Under the pieces are notes generated by a model. It saw nothing but the letters and a program-made list of their open reading frames with translations. It had not been told where the DNA came from and did no database searches. This document shows positions 1-9,011 of a stretch of 64,000 bases of DNA, piece after piece. A program made the position numbers and the translations under genes. Every line of letters begins with the position of its first letter. Position 1 is the stretch's first letter. This DNA is from Streptomyces zhihengii (lineage in GTDB: Bacteria; Actinomycetota; Actinomycetes; Streptomycetales; Streptomycetaceae), in assembly GCF_016919245.1 (NCBI RefSeq), contig NZ_JAFEJA010000001.1, positions 6,348,501 to 6,412,500 of the forward strand, written 5' to 3'.

Positions 1-174
1 CTGCCCGCCGAACTGCTCGGCGGCTACCTCGGGTTCTTCGGCGGCGCGCTGCTCTACCTCGCGGCGGCGGAGATCCTGCCCGAGGCCCACCACAGCCACC
101 CCGCCCGCTCCACCCTGCTGTGCACCGTCGGGGGAGTGGGCTTCGTCTGGCTGGTGGTCGGCATCGCCGAGTGA
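1..174 (+). CDS. ZIP-family divalent metal transporter, C-terminal end (partial)
   Basis: Frame 1 is open from the first base of the window and ends in TGA after 57 residues. The visible peptide has two hydrophobic stretches (GGYLGFFGGALLYLAAAEIL and a C-terminal VGGVGFVWLVVGIAE), separated by a short His-containing loop EAHHSHPARS. The pattern AAEILPEAHH resembles the metal-binding fifth helix of ZIP (ZRT/IRT-like) transporters, which move Zn2+, Fe2+ or Mn2+ into the cytosol. The start and most of the protein lie outside the window, so the family call rests on about 57 residues. The gene converges on the cobalamin operon with a 94-bp gap. Confidence 0.65.
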   Translation: MPAELLGGYLGFFGGALLYLAAAEILPEAHHSHPARSTLLCTVGGVGFVWLVVGIAE

Positions 175-268
175 CCTCGGGGCCCGCCGCCCCTCGCCGC
201 CGGGCGCACGCCCGCGCCGCCGCACGCCGGCTCCGCCTCCGGGCGACCCCCCGCCCCGCCGTCCCCGC

Positions 269-1738
269 TCACGCCCCGGCCGGCCCCGCCACGCCCGCGT
301 CCCCGGACACGCCCGCGTCCCCGGCCGTGTCCGGCGCACCGGCCGTGTCCGGCGCGCGGCGCGCGCCGACGGGCGCGGACGGCGCCACCGGCACGTCCGC
401 GCAGGACGCCACCAGGCGCGCCGCGACCTCCGGCCGCTGCGCCCAGTGGGTGTGCAGGTAGCTGGCGTGCACGCCCCCCTGCACATAGCCCTCGACCCGC
501 CGCTCCGGGCGGACCATGCCCCACGCGGGGACCGGCCCGGCGCCGGGCTCCAGCGCGGTGCGGTGGAACTCGTGGCCGCGCAGCCGTGTCCCGGACGCGG
601 CCAGCGGGCTGTCGGCCACTGCGACGGCCTCCCGGTAGCCGAGCGTCAGCCGGCCCGTCATCCGCGCCTCGGCGTCCAGCACCCCGCACATCGGCTTCCC
701 GTCCAGCGACTTCGCCAGGTACAGCAGCCCCGCGCACTCCGCCGCCACCGGCGCCCCGGACCGCGCCAGGGCGGCCACCGCCCGCCGCAGGGGCTCGTTG
801 GCGGACAGCTCGGGCGCGTACACCTCGGGGAAGCCGCCGCCTATCACCAGGCCGCGGGTGCCCTCGGGGAGCCGCTCGTCGCGCAGCGGGTCGAAGGCGG
901 CCACCTCGGCGCCGGCCGCCCGGAGCAGCTCGACGTGCTCGGCGTACGAGAAGGTGAACGCCGCCCCGCCGGCGACGGCCACCACGGGCCGCTCCCCGCC
1001 CCGGGCACGCCCCGCGGCCTCCGGATCCCAGGGGGCGTCCGTGAGCGGCGGCGCGGAGCGCGCCAGCGCCAGCAGCGCCTCCAGGTCGCAGCCCAGGCGC
1101 ACCTGTTCGGCCTGCGCCCGCACCGCGTCCACCGCGTCGGCGTGCCGCTCGGCCACCGGCACCAGGCCCAGGTGCCGCGACGGCGTGGCCACGTCGGCGG
1201 CCCGCCGCAGCACCCCCATCACCGGCACGCCGGACTCCTCCAGCGCCTCCCGCAGCAGGTGCTCGTGCCGGTCGGTGGCGACCTTGTTGAGGATCACCCC
1301 GCCGATCCGCACCTCCGGGTCCCAGGAGGCGAAGCCGTGCACCAGCGCCGCCACCGACCGGGACTGCGACGACGCGTCCACCACCAGCACCACCGGCGCC
1401 CGCAGCAGCTTGGCCACCTGCGCCGTCGACGCCAGTTCGCCCTGCCCGGCGGCCCCGTCGTAGAGCCCCATGACGCCCTCCACGACAGCCAGTTCGCAGC
1501 CGCGCGCGCCGTGCGCGAACAGCGGCGCGATCAGGGAGGTGCCGCACTGGTAGGCGTCGAGGTTGCGGCCGGGCCGCCCGGTCGCCAGGGCGTGGTAGCC
1601 GGGATCGATGTAGTCGGGGCCGACCTTGTGCGGGGACACGGCGAGGCCACGGCCGGCGAAGGCGGCCATCAGGCCCGTCGCGACCGTGGTCTTGCCCGCC
1701 CCCGACGACGGAGCGGCGATGACGAGACGTGCTACCAC
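269..1738 (-). CDS. cobB: Cobyrinate a,c-diamide synthase (CobB/CbiA)
   Basis: Glutamine-dependent, ATP-using amidation of the a and c carboxylates of (hydrogeno)cobyrinic acid in adenosylcobalamin synthesis. The 489-residue product opens with a dethiobiotin-synthetase-like ATP site (APSSGAGKTT, residues 9-18). It carries the glutaminase nucleophile Cys335 in AAECAGLLYL, preceded by GGGFPEVYAPEL; the partner His lies in the C-terminal HEFH region. The GTG start is chosen because the protein then begins directly at the P-loop domain and overlaps the cobO stop (GTGGTAG), the usual coupling in this operon. The last about 35 residues are a low-complexity Ala/Pro/Asp/Gly tail with a repeated APDTAG/DAGV pattern and are probably not catalytic. 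It is the last gene of the riboswitch-controlled operon. Confidence 0.93.
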   Translation of the reverse strand: MVARLVIAAPSSGAGKTTVATGLMAAFAGRGLAVSPHKVGPDYIDPGYHALATGRPGRNLDAYQCGTSLIAPLFAHGARGCELAVVEGVMGLYDGAAGQGELASTAQVAKLLRAPVVLVVDASSQSRSVAALVHGFASWDPEVRIGGVILNKVATDRHEHLLREALEESGVPVMGVLRRAADVATPSRHLGLVPVAERHADAVDAVRAQAEQVRLGCDLEALLALARSAPPLTDAPWDPEAAGRARGGERPVVAVAGGAAFTFSYAEHVELLRAAGAEVAAFDPLRDERLPEGTRGLVIGGGFPEVYAPELSANEPLRRAVAALARSGAPVAAECAGLLYLAKSLDGKPMCGVLDAEARMTGRLTLGYREAVAVADSPLAASGTRLRGHEFHRTALEPGAGPVPAWGMVRPERRVEGYVQGGVHASYLHTHWAQRPEVAARLVASCADVPVAPSAPVGARRAPDTAGAPDTAGDAGVSGDAGVAGPAGA

Positions 1739-2340
1739 TCGATGCCCCGCTGGCCCTTCTGCCCCGCGTCCATGGGGTGCTTGACCTTGGACATGTCGGT
1801 CACCAGGTCCGCGAAGTCGATCAGCTTCTGCGGCGCGTTGCGGCCCGTGATCACCACGTGCTGGGTGCCCGGCCGCGCGCGCAGCACCTCGACGACCTCG
1901 TCGGTGTCGATCCACCCCCAGTGCAGCGGGTAGGCGAACTCGTCGAGCACGTACAGCTTGTGGGTCTCGGCCGCGAGGTCGCGCTTGACCTGCTCCCAGC
2001 CCTCGCGGGCCTTGTCCTCGTTGGAGGGCTCGCCGTCGGCGGGCGCCCGCTGGATCCACGACCAGCCCTCGCCCATCTTGTGCCAGGCCACGGTGCCGCC
2101 CTCGCCGCTGGCGCCCAGCACCTTCAGCGCGTTCTCCTCGCCGACCTTCCACTTGGCCGACTTGACGAACTGGAACACCCCGACCGGCCAGCCCTGGTTC
2201 CACGCCCGCAGCGCGAGCCCGAACGCGGCCGTCGACTTGCCCTTCCCGACGCCCGTGTGCACGAACACCAGGGGGCGGTTGCGGCGCTGGCGGGTGGTGA
2301 GTCCGTCGTCCGGTACGACGGTCGGCTGTCCCTGCGGCAT
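1732..2340 (-). CDS. cobO: Cob(I)yrinic acid a,c-diamide adenosyltransferase (CobO/BtuR type)
   Basis: Transfers the 5'-deoxyadenosyl group from ATP to the cobalt of Co(I) corrinoids, forming the Co-C bond of coenzyme B12. The 202-residue length is normal for the CobA/CobO/BtuR family. The P-loop VFVHTGVGKGKSTAAFG (about 26-42) and the downstream LVFVHTG, FQFVKSAKWK and LDEF motifs are family hallmarks. The ATG overlaps the stop of the upstream chelatase gene by one base (TAATG), and its own stop overlaps the GTG of cobB, so translation is likely coupled along the operon. It is unrelated to the PduO-type adenosyltransferases. Confidence 0.95.
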   Translation of the reverse strand: MPQGQPTVVPDDGLTTRQRRNRPLVFVHTGVGKGKSTAAFGLALRAWNQGWPVGVFQFVKSAKWKVGEENALKVLGASGEGGTVAWHKMGEGWSWIQRAPADGEPSNEDKAREGWEQVKRDLAAETHKLYVLDEFAYPLHWGWIDTDEVVEVLRARPGTQHVVITGRNAPQKLIDFADLVTDMSKVKHPMDAGQKGQRGIEW

Positions 2341-4385
2341 TACGCGGCCCTCCTGGCGGCGGAAACTTCCCTGACGTCCCTGACGAGTCCGGCGATCGCG
2401 TCGGCGCGCAGCTCGTCCAGGGTGACGGCGGTGCCGCCGAGTTCGCCGGCGAGGGTGCCGGCCAGTCCGAGCCGTACATACCCCGACTCGCAGTCGACGA
2501 CGACGGCCGCGGTGCCCTCCGCGGCGTGCAGGCGCGCGGCGCGCAGCGCCTGCCCGAAGGCGTCGCCCGCACCGGTCGCCCGCCCGTCCGTCACGATCAC
2601 CAGCAGCGGACGCCGGGACGGGTCGCGCAGCCGCTCGATCCGCAGCGTCTCGTGCGCCGTCAGCAGCCCCTCGGCGAGCGGTGTGCGCCCCCCGGTCGGC
2701 AGGGACTGAAGGCGCGCGGCGGCCGTGTCGACGGAGGAGGTCGGCGGCAGCGCCACCTCGGCGTCGCGCCCGCGGAAGGTGATCAGCCCGACCTTGTCGC
2801 GGCGCTGGTAGGCGTCGAGCAGCAGCGACATCACCGCGCCCTTGACGGCGCCCATCCGCTGCCGTGCCGCCATGGAGCCGGAGGCGTCCACCACGAAGAG
2901 CACGAGGTTGCCCTCGCGCCCCTCGCGGGTCGCCTGCCGCAGATCGTCCCGGCGCACCACCAGCCCCGGCCCGCTGCGCCCGCGGGCGCGCTGGTGGGGC
3001 GCGGCGGCCTGCACGGTCGCCGCCAGGTGGAGCTTGGTGAGGGTGCCCCGCGGGCGGCGCGAGCCGGTGGTGCGCCCGTGCTCGGTCCGCGCGCGGGACC
3101 TGCGCCCGGCGGCGCCGTCGCCGAGTCCGGGCACGCTGAGCATCCTGGTGCGGAACGGCTCCGACGCGCCGACGGGCCGGCGTTCGCCGGGGCCGCCCGC
3201 CGGTGCGGGGGCGGGCTCCCGGTCGCCGGAGCCGCCGGCCGGGGCGTCCTGTCCCTGCGTCTGCGGCGGCACCCCGCCACCGGGGCCCCCGTCGGGACCG
3301 CCGTCACCGGGACCGCCGTCACCCGGGCCGTCGTCACCGGGTCCGGGGTCGGGCTCGGGGTCCGGGTCGGGGTCGTCGCCGGACTGTCCGAGCGCCTCGT
3401 CGAGCTTCGACTCGTCCAGACCGGGCGCGTCGAAGGGGTTGCGCCGCCTGCGGTGCGGCAGCGCGAGCAGCGCGGCCCGCCGCACGTCCTCCTCGGCGAC
3501 CTCCGCCCGGCCGTCCCAGGCCGCCAGCGCGGTGGCGGTGCGCGCCATCACGATGTCCGCGCGCATCCCGTCCACCTCGAACGCGGCGCAGGTGGCCGCG
3601 ATCTGACGCAGCACCGCGTCGCCGAGCACCACCTCGGGCAGCAGCTCCCTGGCCGCGACGATCCGCTCCCGCAGCGCCGCCTCCTCCGCCGCCCAGCGCG
3701 CCGCGAAGGCCGCCGGGTCGTCGTCGTACGCCAGCCGCCGCCGCACGACCTCGACGCGCAGCGCGGGGTCGCGGGAGGCCGCGACCTCCACGGTGAGGCC
3801 GAAGCGGTCCAGGAGCTGCGGCCGCAGCTCGCCCTCCTCCGGGTTCATCGTCCCGACCAGCAGGAAGCGCGAGGCGTGCCGGACGGAGACGCCCTCGCGC
3901 TCCACGTAGGACGCCCCCATGGCGGCGGCGTCGAGCATCAGGTCGACGAGGTGGTCGTGGAGCAGGTTGACCTCGTCCACGTAGAGGATCCCGCGGTGCG
4001 CCTCGGCCAGCAGGCCCGGCTCGAACGCCTTGACGCCCTCCGCGAGCGCCCGCTCGATGTCCAGCGCCCCGACCAGCCGGTCCTCCGACGCGCCCACCGG
4101 CAGCTCGACCATCGGCGTCGGGCGGCTCGCCGCCGCGCCCCCGGTGTGCGGCCCGTCCGGGCACTGCGGGTCCGGCGCCTCGGGGCGGCAGGCGAACCGG
4201 CACCCCTCCACCACGTCCATGGCGGGCAGCAGACCCGTCAGCCCGCGCACGACCGTCGACTTGGCGGTGCCCTTCTCGCCCCGTACGAGCACACCGCCGA
4301 TCGCCGGCGACACGGCGTTGAGCAGCAGGCTCAACCGCATGTCGTCCATCCCGACGACCGCCGTGAACGGATAGGGGATGCTCAT
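2340..4385 (-). CDS. Putative cobaltochelatase ChlI/ChlD-type fusion (AAA+ ATPase plus VWA domain)
   Basis: Motor subunit predicted to power cobalt insertion into the corrin ring with a large CobN-type subunit that is not in this window. The first about 320 residues form a MgCh/CobS-like AAA+ module with Walker A (GEKGTAKS, 36-43) and Walker B (LYVDEVNLL, about 134-142). A Pro/Asp/Gly-rich acidic linker of about 90 residues follows, then a basic stretch. A C-terminal VWA domain has the MIDAS motif DASGS at 500-504. The 681-residue I+D fusion is the form typical of Actinobacteria. A 43-bp gap separates it from cobQ upstream and a one-base overlap joins it to cobO downstream. A magnesium chelatase role is unlikely given the corrin operon. 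Confidence 0.88.
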   Translation of the reverse strand: MSIPYPFTAVVGMDDMRLSLLLNAVSPAIGGVLVRGEKGTAKSTVVRGLTGLLPAMDVVEGCRFACRPEAPDPQCPDGPHTGGAAASRPTPMVELPVGASEDRLVGALDIERALAEGVKAFEPGLLAEAHRGILYVDEVNLLHDHLVDLMLDAAAMGASYVEREGVSVRHASRFLLVGTMNPEEGELRPQLLDRFGLTVEVAASRDPALRVEVVRRRLAYDDDPAAFAARWAAEEAALRERIVAARELLPEVVLGDAVLRQIAATCAAFEVDGMRADIVMARTATALAAWDGRAEVAEEDVRRAALLALPHRRRRNPFDAPGLDESKLDEALGQSGDDPDPDPEPDPGPGDDGPGDGGPGDGGPDGGPGGGVPPQTQGQDAPAGGSGDREPAPAPAGGPGERRPVGASEPFRTRMLSVPGLGDGAAGRRSRARTEHGRTTGSRRPRGTLTKLHLAATVQAAAPHQRARGRSGPGLVVRRDDLRQATREGREGNLVLFVVDASGSMAARQRMGAVKGAVMSLLLDAYQRRDKVGLITFRGRDAEVALPPTSSVDTAAARLQSLPTGGRTPLAEGLLTAHETLRIERLRDPSRRPLLVIVTDGRATGAGDAFGQALRAARLHAAEGTAAVVVDCESGYVRLGLAGTLAGELGGTAVTLDELRADAIAGLVRDVREVSAARRAA

Positions 4386-4428
4386 CGCCTGCTCACTCCT
4401 TCACTCGCTGCCTCGACGTCCATGACCT

Positions 4429-5946
4429 TCACCGTGCCGCCGGGGCACCGGGCGGGACGAACGGCAGTCCCTCCGGGGGCCCCTGCTCGATCAGCCGCAG
4501 CAGACCGTCCGTGTCCGCGTGCTCCTCGATCAGGTCGCCGAGCCGGTCGAGCTGCTCCTCGCGCAGCGCCCCGAAGGAGGTGTCGGGCGCGGGCACGAAG
4601 CGCCGCCCGGCCTGCGCCGCCACCTGCCGCAGGAACGCCCGGCGGAAGCCGTCGCTCTCCAGCGAGCCGTGCCAGTGGGTGCCCCACACCGAGCCCACCC
4701 GGCAGCCGTCCAGGAAGGGCTCGCCGCCGAGCACCTCGGCGACGCCGTGGTGGATCTCGTAGCCGTCGACGCGCTCGCCCAGTGCCTCGCCCACCGGCCT
4801 GGCCAGCGTCTTCTCGCGGGCGAACCGCACCCGCACGGGCAGCAGTCCGAGTCCTTCGACCTCGCCCGCCCGGGACTCGACGTCGTCCTCGATGTGCGCG
4901 CCGAGGGCCTGGAAGCCGCCACAGATCCCGAGCACCGGCCGCCCCTGCGCGGCCCGCCGGGCGAGCGCGGCGGCGAGCCCGCGCTCGCGCAGCCAGGCGA
5001 GCGCCCGGACCGTGCCGCGGGTGCCGGGGACGACCACGAGGTCGGCGTCGACGAGCTCCTCCGGCCGGTCCACGAAGCGGACCACGACGCCCGGTTCGGC
5101 GGCCAGCGCGTCCACGTCGGTGAAGTTGGACATCAGCGGCACGGCGCAGACCGCGACCCGGAGCACGTCCTCGCCGACCGGCGGCGCGACGACGGACTCG
5201 CGCACCGCGCCCCGCAGCGACACCCGCAGCCCGTCCTCCTCGTCGATGCCCAGCCCGTGCGCGTACGGCAGGACGCCGTAGGTCCGCCGCCCGGTCAGAC
5301 CGTGCAGCATCTCCAGGCCGGGCTCCAGCAGGGTCACGTCGCCGCGGAACTTGTTGACGAGGTAGCCCGCGACCAGCGACTGGTCGGCCGCGTCCAGCAG
5401 CGCCGTGGTGCCGAAGAACTGCGCGAACACCCCGCCCCTGTCGATGTCCCCGACCACCAGCACCGGCAGCCGGGCGGCCCGTGCGATGCCCATGTTCACG
5501 ATGTCGGTGCGCCGCAGATTGATCTCCGCCGGGCTGCCGGCGCCCTCGCAGATCACCGCGTCGTAACTCTCCCGCAGCTCCTCCAGGCAGGCCGTCACCG
5601 GCTCGAACAGCTCCTGCTGCCGGTTGCCGTGGTAGCCCCGGGCGCTCATCTCGCCGACGGGTCTGCCCATCAGCACGACCTGGCTGGAGCGGTCGCTCCC
5701 GGGCTTGAGCAGCACGGGGTTCATCAGCGCCGTCGGCTCCACCCGGGCGGCCTGCGCCTGCATCGCCTGCGCCCGCCCGATCTCCGCGCCCTCGCGCGTC
5801 ACGAACGAGTTCAGCGACATGTTCTGGCCCTTGAAGGGCGCGACCTTCACGCCCCGCCGCACCAGCCACCGGCAGATCCCGGCGGTCACCACGCTCTTGC
5901 CCGCGTCCGATGTCGTCCCCGCGACCAGCAGTCCGCCGCCGCTCAT
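4429..5946 (-). CDS. cobQ: Cobyric acid synthase (CobQ/CbiP)
   Basis: Amidates the b, d, e and g side chains of adenosylcobyrinate a,c-diamide with glutamine and ATP. The 505-residue protein has the N-terminal ATP-binding GTTSDAGKS motif (10-18), the conserved PFKGQNMSLNS region (37-47) and the glutaminase nucleophile Cys342 in LGICGGFQALG. A C-terminal triad His is likely in the HGSLES/THWHG segment. The ATG start overlaps the cobD stop as ATGA, which fixes both gene ends. A C-terminal tail of about 25 residues after the amidotransferase fold is Pro/Gly rich. Confidence 0.95.
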   Translation of the reverse strand: MSGGGLLVAGTTSDAGKSVVTAGICRWLVRRGVKVAPFKGQNMSLNSFVTREGAEIGRAQAMQAQAARVEPTALMNPVLLKPGSDRSSQVVLMGRPVGEMSARGYHGNRQQELFEPVTACLEELRESYDAVICEGAGSPAEINLRRTDIVNMGIARAARLPVLVVGDIDRGGVFAQFFGTTALLDAADQSLVAGYLVNKFRGDVTLLEPGLEMLHGLTGRRTYGVLPYAHGLGIDEEDGLRVSLRGAVRESVVAPPVGEDVLRVAVCAVPLMSNFTDVDALAAEPGVVVRFVDRPEELVDADLVVVPGTRGTVRALAWLRERGLAAALARRAAQGRPVLGICGGFQALGAHIEDDVESRAGEVEGLGLLPVRVRFAREKTLARPVGEALGERVDGYEIHHGVAEVLGGEPFLDGCRVGSVWGTHWHGSLESDGFRRAFLRQVAAQAGRRFVPAPDTSFGALREEQLDRLGDLIEEHADTDGLLRLIEQGPPEGLPFVPPGAPAAR

Positions 5947-6908
5947 GTCCGCCTCCCCCTCGTCGCCGCGCGGACCAGCCGCGCGCCCGCGCAGACGGCC
6001 AGCGTCAGCACGCCGACCCGGCGCGACAGCCGCACCGCCCGCTCGATGTCCCCGAACTCCACCGCCCGGCCGCCCCCGTTGAGGACGGGCCGGTGCTCGA
6101 CGCGCCCCGCGTACGACAGGGTCCCGCCCAGCCGTACGCCGAGCGCCCCCGCGAACGACGCCTCCACCGGGCCCGCGTTGGGGCTCGGGTGCTTGTCCGC
6201 GTCGGCCCGCCAGGCCCGTACGGCGCCCCGCGGGTCGGGGCCCGCGAGCACCGCGAGCACCGCGGTGAGCCGCGCTCCGGGCCAGCCGGCCACGTCGTCG
6301 AGGCGCGCGGAGGCCCAGCCGTAGCGCAGGTACCGGGGCGAGCGGTGGCCCACCATGGCGTCCAGGGTGTTGACCGCCCGGAAGCCGAGCAGCCCCGGCA
6401 CACCGGCGACGGCGCCCCACACCAGCGCCCCGACGACCGCGTCGGAGGTGTTCTCCGCGACGGACTCCACGACGGCGCGGGCGATCTGCGCCTCGTCGAG
6501 CGCCTGCGGGTCGCGGCCGCACAGATGGGGCAGCCGGGCGCGGGCGGCGCCGAGGTCCCCGGCCGCGAGCGCGTCCCCGACGGCGCGCGCCTCGCGCCCC
6601 AGGGTGGTGCCGCCGACGACGGCCCAGGTGGCGGCCGCGGTCAGGGCGACGGATGCGGCGGGGGAGCGGCGCACCGCGCGCGCGGCGAGCAGGCCCGCGC
6701 CGATCGCGCCCCCGGCGCACACCGCGGTGTGGAGGACGCCCCGGCCGCGGTGGTCGCGCCACAGCAGCCGTTCGACGGCGCCGGCGGCCCGTCCGAAGGC
6801 GGCCACGGGGTGTCCGCGGCGCGGGTCCGCGAGCAGCAGGTCGGCGGCGAGACCGGCGGCGGCGCCGCAGGCGAACACCCGGTCCGCAGATGTGCGTTCG
6901 GCACCCAT
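5943..6908 (-). CDS. cobD: Adenosylcobinamide-phosphate synthase (CobD/CbiB), membrane protein
   Basis: Joins aminopropanol (or its phosphate) to adenosylcobyric acid to give adenosylcobinamide (phosphate). The 321-residue integral membrane protein starts GAERTSADRVFACGAAAG and then shows the family pattern DLLLADPRRGHPVAAFGRAAG, AENTSDAVVGALVW (the conserved N-S-D region) and FRAVNTLDAMVGH. The ATG at the 3' side of the riboswitch is the first codon that keeps the first helix intact, although no clear ribosome-binding site precedes it. It is the first gene of the operon, about 100 bases downstream of the riboswitch, and its stop overlaps the cobQ start. Confidence 0.92.
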   Translation of the reverse strand: MGAERTSADRVFACGAAAGLAADLLLADPRRGHPVAAFGRAAGAVERLLWRDHRGRGVLHTAVCAGGAIGAGLLAARAVRRSPAASVALTAAATWAVVGGTTLGREARAVGDALAAGDLGAARARLPHLCGRDPQALDEAQIARAVVESVAENTSDAVVGALVWGAVAGVPGLLGFRAVNTLDAMVGHRSPRYLRYGWASARLDDVAGWPGARLTAVLAVLAGPDPRGAVRAWRADADKHPSPNAGPVEASFAGALGVRLGGTLSYAGRVEHRPVLNGGGRAVEFGDIERAVRLSRRVGVLTLAVCAGARLVRAATRGRRT

Positions 6909-7004
6909 GGGGTCAGCGGCCCCCGGGGTGGGAAGGGGCGGGCAGGGCTGAGCCGCGGCCGGGCATGACGACGAGTCCTCACTCAGGGTCCGCGCCCTGG
7001 TTCG

Positions 7005-7146
7005 ACGTGACCGGCGGTGAGAGTTCCTGGCTCCCCGGGAGGTTCCCCGGGTCACAGTGGCGGGACCGCGCCGGATTCGCACCGGACTTCCTCTGCTGCC
7101 GCCGTATTGGCCCCGGCAGTCCACCACGCCCGCGTACGCCCGTCAA
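7005..7146 (-). promoter_or_regulatory. Cobalamin (AdoCbl) riboswitch upstream of cobD
   Basis: The minus strand carries the B12 box with the conserved order GGAAGTCCGGTGCGAATCC, then GCGGTCCCGCCACTG (7053-7090), followed by GAGCCAGGAACTC (about 7021-7033). Both match the conserved core of cobalamin riboswitches. A closing P1 helix can be drawn between TTGACGGGCG at the 5' end and CGCCGGTCA at the 3' end, with one mismatch. Its place directly in front of cobD-cobQ-chelatase-cobO-cobB predicts repression by adenosylcobalamin. A small CAGGG-CGCGGA-CCCTG hairpin at 6986-7001 just downstream may belong to the expression platform. The exact ends are estimates. Confidence 0.93.
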
Positions 7147-7289
7147 CTCACCCTTGACCTGCGACGGGACAGTGTGCCGAGGCCCACACCGCGGACAGCG
7201 CGGAAGCCGGGCGCGACGGCACCGCGGGGGTGCCGCCACGCCCGGCTCCCGGACGTGTCACGGGCCGCTCGCGGCCCGGTGTGCGGTCG

Positions 7290-7511
7290 TCAGTCGACGA
7301 CCAGGTAGATGCCGAACGCGACGGCCACCGCGCACAGGGCGAAGCAGACGTACGCGCCGGTGCGGGCCAGGGCCACCGAGCCGCCGGAGGCCGTGGCCGA
7401 CTCCTGCTTGCTGAGGCCGATGATGCCCAGGGTGAACAGGCCCACCAGGGCGACGGTGGCGACGAGGCTCACGCCGAACACGGAGCCGAGAGCTGCCCAG
7501 TCGATCTTCAT
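7290..7511 (-). CDS. Small two-helix membrane protein, partner gene of the phosphate transporter
   Basis: A 73-residue protein with two hydrophobic segments (about 7-33 and 47-72) linked by a polar Ser/Gln/Glu loop (LSKQESATASGG). I recognise no catalytic motif. It starts 12 bases after the PiT transporter stop on the same strand, so it is almost certainly co-transcribed with it and under the same phosphate control. A role as an accessory subunit or stabiliser of the transporter is inference from position only. Confidence 0.8.
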   Translation of the reverse strand: MKIDWAALGSVFGVSLVATVALVGLFTLGIIGLSKQESATASGGSVALARTGAYVCFALCAVAVAFGIYLVVD

Positions 7512-7523
7512 GCTGCTGCTTCC

Positions 7524-8768
7524 TTACACCGTGGCCGGACGGGCCGGCTCGGTCTCGGCCGGCTCGGACGCCGGGGCCGGGATGGTGGTCTTGAACTCGC
7601 CAGCGGGCGGCGGGGCGACGGCGGCCATGGCGGTGGTGACGACACCCGCCGGCTCCTCCTCGCCCGGCTCCACGTCGTTGACGTTGGTGTGGTCGACGAC
7701 CTGGCGGCGGGAGACGAGCCAGATCGCGAGGCAGGACGCCACCAGGAAGACGGCGACGACGGCGACGCCCCAGTCGCCCTGCTTGGTGACGAACTCCGAG
7801 GCCGCGGCGACCAGACCGGCGGCCGGCAGCGTCAGACCCCAGGCGACGAACATCCGGGTCGCCGTGGACCAGCGGACCACGCCGCCCTTGCGGCCGAGGC
7901 CCGCGCCCATCACGGCGCCGGAGCAGGAGTGGGTCGTCGAGAGGGAGAAGCCCAGGTTGGAGGAGGCCAGGATGACGCTCGCGGCGCTGGTCTGGGCGGC
8001 GAAGCCCTGCTGCGGCTGGAGGTCGGTGAGGCCCTTGCCCATGGTGCGGATGATGCGCCAGCCGCCGAGGTAGGTGCCGAGCGCGATCGCGACACCGGCG
8101 GAGACGATGACCCACAGCGGGGGGTTCGAACCGGGGGCGAGCACATTGCCGGCGACCAGGGCGAGGGTGATGATGCCCATCGTCTTCTGGGCGTCGTTGG
8201 TGCCGTGCGCCAGGGAGACCAGGCCCGCGGAGGCGATCTGGCCGGCGCGGTAGCCCTTGGCCGTGGCCTTCTCGTCGGTCCGCTTGCCGAGCTTGTACGT
8301 CAGCCGGGCGGCCAGCATCGCGCCGATGCCGGCGACGAGCGGGGCGGCGATCGCGGGGATCAGCACCTTGGTGACGACGACGCCGCCGTTGACGCCGGAG
8401 AAGCCGACGGACGCGACGGTGGCGCCGATCAGGCCGCCCATGAGGGCGTGCGACGAGCTGGACGGCAGACCGACCAGCCAGGTCAGCAGATTCCAGAGGA
8501 TGGCGCCGACGAGCGCCGCGAAGATGACTTCAGGTGAGATGCCTGATTCGTCGACCAGACCGCTGGAGATCGTCTTGGCGACCTCCACGGAGAGGAACGC
8601 GCCGACGAGGTTCAGAACGGCGGACATGGCCACCGCGGTCTTGGGCTTCATCGCGCCGGTCGAGATGGTCGTCGCCATCGCGTTGGCGGTGTCGTGGAAA
8701 CCGTTCGTGAAATCGAACACGAGCGCTGTCACGATCACAATCGCGAGCAGCAAGGTGATGTGTTCCAT
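7524..8768 (-). CDS. pit: PiT-family low-affinity inorganic phosphate transporter
   Basis: Proton- or cation-coupled phosphate (metal-phosphate) uptake across the cytoplasmic membrane. The 414-residue protein begins with the PiT signature region VFDFTNGFHDTANAMATTI and repeats the GANDxxK-like element as LAHGTNDAQKTMG. Inverted-repeat halves each contain several membrane helices, with a Pro/Glu-rich cytosolic tail after about residue 370. From memory it corresponds to S. coelicolor pitH2, the PiT copy reported to be under PhoP control, and a PHO box lies 48-69 bases upstream of the ATG. It is divergent from the aldolase gene. Confidence 0.93.
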   Translation of the reverse strand: MEHITLLLAIVIVTALVFDFTNGFHDTANAMATTISTGAMKPKTAVAMSAVLNLVGAFLSVEVAKTISSGLVDESGISPEVIFAALVGAILWNLLTWLVGLPSSSSHALMGGLIGATVASVGFSGVNGGVVVTKVLIPAIAAPLVAGIGAMLAARLTYKLGKRTDEKATAKGYRAGQIASAGLVSLAHGTNDAQKTMGIITLALVAGNVLAPGSNPPLWVIVSAGVAIALGTYLGGWRIIRTMGKGLTDLQPQQGFAAQTSAASVILASSNLGFSLSTTHSCSGAVMGAGLGRKGGVVRWSTATRMFVAWGLTLPAAGLVAAASEFVTKQGDWGVAVVAVFLVASCLAIWLVSRRQVVDHTNVNDVEPGEEEPAGVVTTAMAAVAPPPAGEFKTTIPAPASEPAETEPARPATV

Positions 8769-8815
8769 TTACCCAGGCAATCGTTTGACGTCATTGACGT
8801 GTGGACCGTAGGCAA

Positions 8816-8837
8816 CCTGGATGAACGGAAGATGAAC
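8816..8837 (-). promoter_or_regulatory. PHO box (two 11-bp direct repeat units) of the phosphate transporter promoter
   Basis: On the minus strand two adjacent 11-base units, GTTCATCTTCC (8837-8827) and GTTCATCCAGG (8826-8816), match the PhoP-binding direct repeat consensus, whose conserved core is GTTCAC/TC. A weaker third unit (TTGCCTACGGT) may follow. The pair sits 48-69 bases before the transporter ATG, in the usual place for PhoP activation at low phosphate. Confidence 0.82.
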
Positions 8838-9011
8838 TGGGTCGGGCGCTGTGGTGACCGCAAGTGGCGTCAAGACGTTCCGTTTCCCGTTCCGGACCGC
8901 CGTCGACCGCAGGGGGCGTTCACTCGAACACCCTGTGTCGCGCCCACCCCGCCGGGACCCCGTGACGGCATCCGGCGGCGCGGGCGGGGCACGGCCTGAC
9001 AGGATCGGCCC

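Noticed and set aside
6979..7239. An 86-codon minus-strand frame upstream of cobD
   Set aside because: It coincides with the cobalamin riboswitch; the conserved bases are those of the RNA, not of a protein.
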